DNA from: Methanobacteriota archaeon
Lineage (GTDB): Archaea > Halobacteriota > Methanomicrobia > Methanomicrobiales > Methanocorpusculaceae
Assembly (NCBI GenBank): GCA_023396065.1
Contig: JAEWXF010000014.1
Coordinates: forward strand, 1-64,000
Direction: 5' to 3'
DNA length: 64,000 nucleotides
In this document: positions 1 through 5,741 of the stretch, in pieces
Layout: each line of letters opens with the position of its first letter
Position numbering within the stretch: the stretch's first letter is position 1
Made by a program: the position numbers and the translations under genes
The notes under the pieces: model-generated
What the model was told of the DNA's origin: nothing
What the model saw: only the letters and a program-made list of their open reading frames with translations
Databases searched by the model: none

Positions 1-72
1 CAAACCTACGCAGTCAGCCAGTCCTGCATCTCCCGCATCATTCGCGGCGTCACCTACCGGAGCGTGACCTGA
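1..72 (+). CDS. C-terminal end of a HTH protein (partial)
   Basis: The window opens inside a reading frame that ends at TGA 70-72 after 23 codons. The visible residues include SQSCISRIIRGVTYRSV, which looks like the recognition helix and wing of a small helix-turn-helix, as in phage and HNH-associated DNA-binding domains where the pattern is S-x-S-x-I-S-R-I-x-x-G. The next gene starts directly after the stop with no gap, so it belongs to the same tightly packed cassette of small genes. The N-terminus lies outside the window, so neither full length nor role can be judged. Confidence 0.5.
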   Translation, partial: QTYAVSQSCISRIIRGVTYRSVT

Positions 73-315
73 ATGAATGCGGCGCACACCTACTGCTGCA
101 CCGAATGCGGAACCGCATTCACCCTCCTGGACCCTGCTGGCGGAACAGTCCCCAACCCCCCGCTCCTCGCATGCCCGCTCTGCGGCACAGACACCGCACT
201 CCGATGCAGCGGCTGGGAAAAATACCTCATCCAGAGCAGCATCTACTACATGACCGAGTGCCGCAGACTCCAGGAACTCCGCGAAGAAGAAGCACAGCAG
301 GAGATACAACCATGA
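73..315 (+). CDS. Small zinc-ribbon protein, unknown role
   Basis: An 80-residue protein with two CxxC knuckles (CCTEC near residues 8-12 and CPLC near 34-37) spaced like a zinc ribbon, followed by a tryptophan-containing linker and an acidic helical C-terminus. The start ATG at 73-75 abuts the upstream TGA, and its own TGA overlaps the next ATG (ATGA at 312-315), so translation of the cassette is probably coupled. I do not recognise a named family. Small zinc ribbons in such tightly overlapping strings are common in archaeal integrated plasmids and viruses, which is the basis for suspecting an element; that is inference from layout. Confidence 0.6.
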   Translation: MNAAHTYCCTECGTAFTLLDPAGGTVPNPPLLACPLCGTDTALRCSGWEKYLIQSSIYYMTECRRLQELREEEAQQEIQP

Positions 316-500
316 CCTGCCGGACCATCACCCGCCGGACATTCGGCGAACTCCTCCTCCCGCACTACCCCAACGAGCCGCAGGAACTCGCCGCACTCCT
401 CCGGGAAAACAGAATCACTCAGGCACTGATACATGCCTGCGTCCGGCTGCACCGAAAAATACCGGCACGCACCGCCCCTTCCCCGGAGGACAATTCATGA
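312..500 (+). CDS. Small hypothetical protein
   Basis: A 62-residue protein starting at ATG 312, four-base overlap (ATGA) with the zinc-ribbon gene before it and again ATGA with the gene after it. It is basic at the N-terminus (TCRTITRRTFGELLL), then helical (ELAALLRENRITQALIHACVRLHR), ending in a proline/serine-rich tail. A longer open frame starting at 105 covers the same 3' end, but its upstream part runs antiparallel in sense to the zinc-ribbon frame and has no ribosome binding site. No family recognised. Confidence 0.5.
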   Translation: MTCRTITRRTFGELLLPHYPNEPQELAALLRENRITQALIHACVRLHRKIPARTAPSPEDNS

Positions 501-1006
501 CCTACCAACCGCTGGATACCGACCGCTTCGTCCTCGAAGCACTCCTCCCCCTCCACCCCATACCGCTCGATCCCTACGAACGTGCCCTCTGGTACCAAAA
601 CATTGCAAGTATCAGCGAACAGCTCAGCACCCACTTCGCCGATCTATCGCAGAAAGAAATCCGGTCCATACTGGACAACCGGATTCAGAGCGACGAGTAC
701 ACCCTCGCAACCCCCGTACAGTACATTGACAGCGTAAACATCGGCATACTCCGGGACCAGCTTCCCCGCATCTGCGAACAACTCATACACCTGCGGGCAG
801 TTGACGCAGAAAAAATACTGGGACGGCCCCGGCTGTATCAGCTTGCGAACGCCGCCGACCCGTACCGCACCGGACGCCTCGCCCGCATCAACCTCGGCGA
901 CCTCAGAAAAGCCCTCCTGCCCGCAGAAGTTCCGCAGTTCATCACCACAACCACCCGGCCCGGACAGCCGTGTGTTGTTTCCCGGAGGAACACACATGTG
1001 GACTGA
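497..1006 (+). CDS. Hypothetical protein of the small-gene cassette
   Basis: A 169-residue, mostly helical protein without signal peptide or membrane segment. It starts at ATG 497 within an ATGA overlap and ends at TGA 1004-1006, inside the beginning of the next gene (11-base overlap). The mid-part (DLSQKEIRSILDNRI ... LPRICEQLIHLRAVDAEKIL) looks like a helical bundle; no catalytic motif is visible. It is the largest member of the cassette. Its codon choice is strongly C-ending, like the rest of the first 8 kb. No family recognised. Confidence 0.5.
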   Translation: MTYQPLDTDRFVLEALLPLHPIPLDPYERALWYQNIASISEQLSTHFADLSQKEIRSILDNRIQSDEYTLATPVQYIDSVNIGILRDQLPRICEQLIHLRAVDAEKILGRPRLYQLANAADPYRTGRLARINLGDLRKALLPAEVPQFITTTTRPGQPCVVSRRNTHVD

Positions 1007-1193
1007 CTACCCCGAACTCCGCGACCCCGCACAGCTCATCGCACTCATGCGGACACCGCTCAAAGTAGCCGCGATCGCCCGGAGGCTCGGCTGCACCGAA
1101 AAAACCATCAGGGTCGCCATGCGGCATCACGGCATCCACAGACCCCTCATTACCATCGGAGACGAAACACGCCGATGGCTGAACCTGCCGTAA
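996..1193 (+). CDS. Small helix-turn-helix protein
   Basis: A 65-residue protein. Residues about 24-50 (PLKVAAIARRLGCTEKTIRV, then AMRHHGI) form a clear helix-turn-helix of the kind found in resolvase/sigma-like and small phage regulators: A-I-A-x-x-L-G-C-T-x-x-T-I-R-x-x-x-x-x-x-G-I. ATG 996 was chosen because a GGAGG lies at 984-988, about 7 bases upstream, and the next residues (MWTDYPEL) read as a natural N-terminus. It overlaps the previous gene by 11 bases. It is last in the cassette and is followed by hairpins and a T-run. Role likely DNA binding; target unknown. Confidence 0.6.
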   Translation: MWTDYPELRDPAQLIALMRTPLKVAAIARRLGCTEKTIRVAMRHHGIHRPLITIGDETRRWLNLP

Positions 1194-1209
1194 AAAAACC
1201 CTCTTTTAG

Positions 1210-1288
1210 ATGAAAACCGATCTCTCATTGAGGGATCATCAATCTGTTTTCATGGGGGTGCGTGAGACAAAGTCTCATATTGTTTTTT
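1210..1288 (+). terminator. Nested inverted repeat plus hairpin and T-run after the small-gene cassette
   Basis: Two structures lie just after the HTH gene. First, ATGAAAAC at 1210-1217 pairs with GTTTTCAT at 1246-1253, enclosing a second stem, GATCTCTC with GAGGGATC (about 1219-1237). Second, TGAGAC (1263-1268) pairs with GTCTCA (1272-1277) around an AAA loop and is followed by a T-run (about 1281-1287). The latter looks like a terminator on the plus strand. The larger nested repeat could be an operator or part of an element boundary. Confidence 0.5.
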
Positions 1289-1456
1289 TATACCACCTGA
1301 ATTTGACAGATACCCCAAAAAATTGGCATGATGCTGGTGGATGCGCTGCGGGGGGGGAGGAATCTAGTGTCAAACTCAGGATACCACAGGCCGCACCAAC
1401 CCTCACTCAGGAAACACTTCGTCCACATACGAACAAAAAAATCCCTCAGAAAAAAA

Positions 1457-2407
1457 TTATGACCTCGGAACCTTACAAACACCGAAATCATTCCGTTTAA
1501 TCTTCTGCAGCGAAAGCCAGAAAAAGACCGAAACAATACCAATCGTCAGAATCGGTGCAAACCAGATAGGCACATGCAGACCGAAACCCTCCGCACACAT
1601 AATCAGGCCGAGCGTACAGATCGAATACATCGCACCATTCTTCAGATACGCATACTTACGAATATTATCAATATTCCGCACCGTAAGCTCACGGACCACA
1701 ACAGCACCAATACCATTTCCGATCAGAATCAGCGGAACCGACATCGTAAACGCAAAAGCACCGATAACGCCGTCAATCGAAAACGTAGCATCAATCACCT
1801 CAAGCAGCATCAGTTTACTGAGATCCGACTTATTCGACGACCCGCTCTCCAGCTCCGCAGACTTCGCATCCGCATACAAACGGAACCCCTGCATCACAAA
1901 GAAAATTGCCGAACCGCCAACCGCAGCAACCGCAAGCAGCGCACTAATCTGTGCCGCCGCATAACAGACACCAAACAGAATCAGAGCAGCAACCGCATAG
2001 AACCACGGACCATGACGGGACATCGCCCGCTCGCCCGGAACAATACAGTTTTTCTCCTCCGCCATCATCCAATGGAGAAACAGAAAGATCATAAACACCC
2101 CTCCCGCCAAAAGCAGGAACGGAGCACTCTGTTCAATCGCCGCAGACGCCGTCGCATCATCCGAAAACGTTGCAGTCAGCGCACCAACCGGTCCCAGAGA
2201 AGGCGTGGAAAACCAGATAATCAACCAGGGAAGAACACCGCGAATACCAAAAACCGCAACAATAATACCCCACGTCAAAAACCATCGGCGTGCCCACGCC
2301 TTCATCGTAGAAAGAATATCTGCATTGATGATTGCATTGTCAATACTTGCCACCGTCTCAAAGGCAACAAGACCCACCACCGTCAAAATGGCATATGCAA
2401 TCTCCAT
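1457..2407 (-). CDS. TerC/DUF475-family integral membrane protein
   Basis: A 316-residue polytopic membrane protein. The N-terminus (AFETVASIDNAIINADIL) carries the acidic SxDNAxxxxxxL signature of the TerC superfamily, and a second copy of this signature appears about residue 205-215 (LEVIDATFSIDGVIGAF). Members of this superfamily are implicated in metal-ion export or protection (TerC, Alx, MntP-like), and the conserved aspartates lie in the membrane. Eight or so hydrophobic segments can be counted. Length and the SIDNA/SIDGV pair fit the DUF475 branch. It is a single gene, divergent from the PEGA protein gene. A cation export or stress role is inferred from family only. Confidence 0.8.
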   Translation of the reverse strand: MEIAYAILTVVGLVAFETVASIDNAIINADILSTMKAWARRWFLTWGIIVAVFGIRGVLPWLIIWFSTPSLGPVGALTATFSDDATASAAIEQSAPFLLLAGGVFMIFLFLHWMMAEEKNCIVPGERAMSRHGPWFYAVAALILFGVCYAAAQISALLAVAAVGGSAIFFVMQGFRLYADAKSAELESGSSNKSDLSKLMLLEVIDATFSIDGVIGAFAFTMSVPLILIGNGIGAVVVRELTVRNIDNIRKYAYLKNGAMYSICTLGLIMCAEGFGLHVPIWFAPILTIGIVSVFFWLSLQKIKRNDFGVCKVPRS

Positions 2408-2436
2408 AATCAGTCCTTACCTAATCTGCCTCGGCA

Positions 2437-2446
2437 GCATATACAA
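2437..2446 (-). promoter_or_regulatory. TATA box of the TerC-like gene
   Basis: Read on the minus strand this is TTGTATATGC, centred about 34 bases before the ATG at 2407. An archaeal TSS about 25 bases downstream of the box would leave a leader of only some 10 nt. Confidence 0.5.
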
Positions 2447-2617
2447 TTTCTGGAAAAGCCATCACTACCTCTTCCTTAATAATTTCCTATGAAAAAACTA
2501 AGGACAGAGGAAGCTTTGGCCGCCCGTGGGTAACCACGGAGCACACATACGCCCAAATAAACCTGCCCGCACCTGGAATACCTCCCAAAAACAAAACAAT
2601 ACCTCCGGAAAACGAAC

Positions 2618-2627
2618 GTTTAATAAG
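2618..2627 (+). promoter_or_regulatory. TATA box of the PEGA gene, leaderless start
   Basis: GTTTAATAAG is centred 26 bases before ATG 2649. With the usual archaeal TATA-to-TSS distance the transcript would begin at or next to the A of ATG, which supports the chosen start and a leaderless mRNA. No Shine-Dalgarno-like sequence precedes the ATG. Confidence 0.5.
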
Positions 2628-2648
2628 AAGAAACGTGATGGTACTGAT

Positions 2649-3335
2649 ATGAACATCCGCATCACACAACTCATCCTCTGCACCCTTCTCTGTGCACTCC
2701 TCTGCGTCTCCGCAGCAGCCGCATTCGACGAAAAAACAGAAGGAAGACTCACCATCACCTCCGACCCCGACAACGCCGACGTCTGGATATCCGGAGAATT
2801 CATCGGCTACACACCCTGCTCAACCATCGTTCGGGCAGACTCCGCAGTCAACCTGCGAATCGAAAAACACGGAGGCAACTACCAGCTCTGGCAGGGCTCC
2901 GCCTACGTCCCGGCCGGCCAGGACGTAAGCTTCAACGCAACCTTATACAAAAAAACAGAAACCGCCCGTAGCACGGGAATCATCGCCGTCTCCGCAAACA
3001 TTGAAGGCGCAGACGTCTACATGGACAACAGCTACATGGGAAAAATCACCGGCGGCAACTACAACATCGACCAGGCAAAACTCGGACTCCATTACATCGT
3101 AGTCAAAATGGACGGATACACCGACTACACCACCATGGCAGCAGTCAACCCGAAAAACATGGCAACCACCAACATCGCCGCAACCCTCACACCCCTCGGC
3201 ACAACAACACCCGCAGCAACAGAAGCACAGCCGGCAACCGCCGCCACCGTCCCGCCTGCACCAACAAAATCCCCGGTCTGTGCCTGCCTGCCGCTGCTAG
3301 CAATCATAGGCGCACTCATCCTCAACCGCAAATGA
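2649..3335 (+). CDS. Secreted PEGA-domain protein with C-terminal membrane anchor
   Basis: 228 residues. Signal peptide at 1-24 (hydrophobic core LILCTLLCALLCVSAAAA), then two PEGA-type beta modules: residues about 30-100 (LTITSDPDNADVWISGEFIG) and about 110-180 (IIAVSANIEGADVYMDNSYMG ... GLHYIVVKMDGY). A Thr/Ala/Pro-rich stretch follows, typically a cell-surface spacer, and the protein ends in a short hydrophobic anchor (LPLLAIIGALILNRK). PEGA modules are extracellular beta domains of archaeal surface proteins. The start at 2649 rather than further upstream is set by the signal peptide and the TATA spacing. Its stop overlaps the next start by four bases (ATGA), so it is probably co-transcribed with the DUF2115 gene. 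Confidence 0.8.
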   Translation: MNIRITQLILCTLLCALLCVSAAAAFDEKTEGRLTITSDPDNADVWISGEFIGYTPCSTIVRADSAVNLRIEKHGGNYQLWQGSAYVPAGQDVSFNATLYKKTETARSTGIIAVSANIEGADVYMDNSYMGKITGGNYNIDQAKLGLHYIVVKMDGYTDYTTMAAVNPKNMATTNIAATLTPLGTTTPAATEAQPATAATVPPAPTKSPVCACLPLLAIIGALILNRK

Positions 3336-3940
3336 ACCTCCTCTCCCTGACCAGCGACGCATCCGGCAAACTCATCAGCGAATGCTGCAACCAGCTGACA
3401 ACCGCAGAAACACAGCACGAAGGAAGCCGCATCATCGCAGAAACCCTCGCAAAATACACAATATTTGACCTCCAGTACATCGGAGGATACATCAGACACG
3501 AAGTAGAAAAACTCCCCAACCCCTACCGAAACAAATACCGGCCCTACAGCCAGGACCTCCTCAACCAGTACTCCGCATGCATGAAAGACTACCGGTGCGG
3601 CAGACTCCCGGAAAAAAAACCAATACAAGACCCGGGCCTCTGGAAAACCTACTGGGAAATAACACCCGGCCGCTGCTTCGAACAGGAATCAAAACGGCTG
3701 GACGAACCCTTTCCGCAAATGGCACATCCCCTGAACAAATTCTTTTACCGGCTGGTCTACGGATATGTAATGCTCATCAAAGGAGGATACGGACACCCCA
3801 TAGGCATGCCGTTCCCCGGAGGATTCACCGTTCGACAGAACGGTGACCGCGTCCTCTGTCCCATACGCGACAAAGAAAAAGACCTCCCCGCAGCGCTCTG
3901 CAACTACTGCCCCGCCGAACAGGACCCCGACTACCTCTAA
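3332..3940 (+). CDS. DUF2115/UPF0305 family protein
   Basis: 202 residues, cytoplasmic, no membrane segment. The C-terminal third has the pattern I recall for the methanogen-restricted DUF2115 (UPF0305) family: PIGMPFPGGF, then CPIRDKEKD, then ALCNYCPAEQ, i.e. three cysteines that could bind metal. Family function is unknown. The start ATG overlaps the stop of the PEGA gene (ATGA), suggesting translational coupling, although one protein is secreted and the other is not. Family assignment is from memory of these motifs. Confidence 0.7.
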   Translation: MNLLSLTSDASGKLISECCNQLTTAETQHEGSRIIAETLAKYTIFDLQYIGGYIRHEVEKLPNPYRNKYRPYSQDLLNQYSACMKDYRCGRLPEKKPIQDPGLWKTYWEITPGRCFEQESKRLDEPFPQMAHPLNKFFYRLVYGYVMLIKGGYGHPIGMPFPGGFTVRQNGDRVLCPIRDKEKDLPAALCNYCPAEQDPDYL

Positions 3941-3967
3941 TCACCGGTTGGGGGGGCACGGGAGTAA

Positions 3968-4013
3968 TAAGGCCCACTCCAACATGAAACCGTTTTTCTA
4001 TAAGGCCCACCCC
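3968..4013. repeat. Short direct repeat after the DUF2115 gene
   Basis: TAAGGCCCACTCC at 3968-3980 recurs as TAAGGCCCACCCC at 4001-4013, 33 bases apart. The surrounding 3941-4109 gap holds no gene; a weak stem (GCGG..TT with AACCGC, about 4048-4080) may be part of a 3' end shared by the two converging genes. Confidence 0.3.
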
Positions 4014-4109
4014 AGTGCCCTTCGGCAATTGGGAGCGCACGCAGGTAAAGCCGCACCGGCGGGTTCGACTGACAACCGCATGGTCTGGAAGAAAAAATAA
4101 TAGAGGACT

Positions 4110-5471
4110 TCAAACCGCAAACAGATCATTCAGCGCCTCGCACATCGTCGGATGCGTAAATATCTGATCCCGGAGAACCTCAGAACGTACACCCAGATCC
4201 ATAGCCAGCTTCACGACATTAATAAACTCATACGACTCCGCACACAATGCCGCCATACCGAGAATCTTCCCGGAATCCGCATCAACAACAGCCTTCAAAA
4301 GACCGGCCGGCTTTTGCAGAACCTGCGCCTTCGGAACAGCAGCAGCAGGAAGCTTCGCAATTTTTACCGTATACCCTGCAGCAACCGCCTCACGTTCACT
4401 CAGGCCCACCCGGGAAAACGGCGGATCAATAAACACACTGTACGGCACAGTTTTTCGCTGAAGCGTCGAATACCCGCCGCCGGAAATCTGCGACCAGATC
4501 ACCCGGAAATCATCCAGAGAAACATACGTAAACTGCAAACCGCCGCAGACATCACCCATCGCCCAGATATTCGGCGCAGTCGTCTTCAGATTCTCATCCA
4601 CAACAACCGCACCATGCCTCGTCAGAGACACACCCGCCGCCTCAGCATGGAGACCCTCAGTATTCGCCGTCCGGCCCGTAGCAATCAGAATCGCATCAGC
4701 CGCAAACTCATACGAACATCCGTTCCAGGTACAGGAAACCGTCGAAACCACTGGACCATTCACAACACCGTGAATAGAAGCACCGATCAGAAACTCAATC
4801 CCCTTCGCCTCAAGGACTTTTTTGATCTCCGCAGCAACATCCTCATCCTCCTTTTTCAGAAAAACGCCGCCATCCTGCAAAACTGTAACCTTCGACCCGA
4901 AACCTGCATACATCGAAGCAAACTCAAGACCGATATACCCTCCGCCGATGACAACCAGATGCTTCGGTAAAACCGAAAGATCCATCAGCGTCTCACTCAC
5001 ATACGCACGCGGACAGTCCGCAAGACCGGGAATATCAGGAATAATCGGCCTGGCACCCGTATTAATGAAAATTTTCTCACCCTCAACCACAAACGTCCCG
5101 TCCTCAGTCGCAACCTGCACCCGGGTATTCGAAAGAAAACTGGCAAAACCCGTATAAACAGTAACATTCTCCAGCATATCCAGCTTATCAAAATTTTTCT
5201 GCCGAAGCATAGCAGTAAGACGGGCTTTCTCCGCAACCGCCGAAGCATAAAAAGCCGCCTTCTCTGCAAACGGCAGATCGGGCGAAAGTCCGGCAATATC
5301 CGAACTCCGCACCAGCGACTTGGACGGAATACAGCCCACATTGATGCAGGTCCCGCCGTACATTTTCTCAGACTTCTCAATCACCGCAACAGTCTTTCCA
5401 AGTCCGGCAAGTTTGGCAGCAAGGGTTTTCCCACCCTTGCCAAAACCAATGACAACTGCATCGTAGTGCAT
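4110..5471 (-). CDS. RclA-like FAD/NAD(P) disulfide oxidoreductase
   Basis: 453 residues from ATG 5471. The N-terminal FAD-binding motif (VVIGFGKGGKTLA) is followed by the redox-active disulfide C42/C47 in GGTCINVGC. The second dinucleotide-binding motif is VVIGGGYIGLEFASMY, the FAD motif near 310 is AMGDVCGGLQFTYVSLDD, and the dimerisation domain ends in DQIFTHPTMCEALNDLF. End to end the sequence follows E. coli RclA (the hypochlorous-acid resistance copper-reducing flavoenzyme) closely, including the unusual IGFGKxGKT start and the THPxMxExLNDLF end. A longer start at 5498 would add nine residues before the Rossmann motif and is unlikely. It neighbours a copper ATPase, fitting a role in copper/oxidant stress. 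Mercuric reductase or lipoamide dehydrogenase are less likely by the C-terminal motif. Confidence 0.85.
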   Translation of the reverse strand: MHYDAVVIGFGKGGKTLAAKLAGLGKTVAVIEKSEKMYGGTCINVGCIPSKSLVRSSDIAGLSPDLPFAEKAAFYASAVAEKARLTAMLRQKNFDKLDMLENVTVYTGFASFLSNTRVQVATEDGTFVVEGEKIFINTGARPIIPDIPGLADCPRAYVSETLMDLSVLPKHLVVIGGGYIGLEFASMYAGFGSKVTVLQDGGVFLKKEDEDVAAEIKKVLEAKGIEFLIGASIHGVVNGPVVSTVSCTWNGCSYEFAADAILIATGRTANTEGLHAEAAGVSLTRHGAVVVDENLKTTAPNIWAMGDVCGGLQFTYVSLDDFRVIWSQISGGGYSTLQRKTVPYSVFIDPPFSRVGLSEREAVAAGYTVKIAKLPAAAVPKAQVLQKPAGLLKAVVDADSGKILGMAALCAESYEFINVVKLAMDLGVRSEVLRDQIFTHPTMCEALNDLFAV

Positions 5472-5508
5472 ACGCGATTCTTGGAGACACAGACTCATAT
5501 AGATTCGC

Positions 5509-5537
5509 TATGCTGCACAGATCAGAAATTTTTCCCG
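5509..5537. repeat. Direct repeat copy 1 (upstream of RclA-like gene)
   Basis: A 29-base segment beginning TATGCTGCACAGATCAG that recurs at 5713-5741 with 27 of 29 positions identical. This copy lies in the leader region of the RclA-like gene; the other copy includes the last codons and stop of copA. Confidence 0.7.
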
Positions 5538-5566
5538 CGTCTCGGAGTGGGTTTTCTTAAAGCAAC

Positions 5567-5709
5567 CCCTCCGTTATTGGGAGTTAAGGCCAACAGGAAA
5601 CAAGCTGATCCGAACCCGGAGGGTGAGTAGATCGGCGATGTGCGTTTCTGTGGGGACTGCTGCCCCGTGGCGGGCAGCAGATCCCACATTAGAAAGGTGC
5701 ATCACCGAT
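5567..5709 (-). ncRNA. Candidate structured RNA between copA and the RclA-like gene
   Basis: The gap contains two stems. CCCTCCG (5567-5573) pairs with CGGAGGG (5617-5623). A long hairpin spans 5631-5709: ATCGGCGATG/CATCACCGAT, then TTTCT (5645-5649)/AGAAA (5691-5695), GTGGG/CCCAC and a perfect 9-bp CTGCTGCCC (5657-5665)/GGGCAGCAG (5672-5680). The single C-A mismatch of the basal stem on the plus strand becomes a G-U pair on the minus strand, which favours minus-strand transcription, i.e. 3' of copA and 5' of the RclA-like gene. It might be a leader element of the latter, a processed 3' RNA of copA, or an independent small RNA. No known class recognised. Confidence 0.5.
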
Positions 5710-5712
5710 TGA

Positions 5713-5741
5713 TATGCTGCACAGATCAGGAACTTTTCCCG
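5713..5741. repeat. Direct repeat copy 2 (3' end of copA)
   Basis: Partner of the 5509-5537 repeat (27/29 identical). It covers the final five codons and stop of copA (stop 5726-5728). The two copies enclose about 175 bp carrying the RNA-like hairpins, as if this segment had been inserted with duplication of the copA end or arisen by local duplication. Confidence 0.7.

Noticed and set aside
1..1193. Toxin-antitoxin or defence island
   Set aside because: Small size and HTH motifs are suggestive, but no toxin fold, nuclease or other effector can be recognised, so only an element-like cassette is claimed.
1574..2479. 301-codon plus-strand frame opposite the TerC-like gene
   Set aside because: Composition typical of an antisense shadow, and the minus-strand frame encodes a membrane protein with the SxDNA motif.
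4048..4080. tRNA-like GGGTTCGACTG near the end of the DUF2115 gene gap
   Set aside because: No acceptor or anticodon stem can be built around it.
5595..5690. 5S rRNA-like sequence (CCGAACCCGGA and a CCCCGTGG hairpin) in the copA-rclA gap
   Set aside because: The CCGAAC core resembles 5S loop C, but CCCTCCG/CGGAGGG pairing is incompatible with 5S helices, no terminal helix I can be formed, and the following long perfect hairpin is not a 5S domain.
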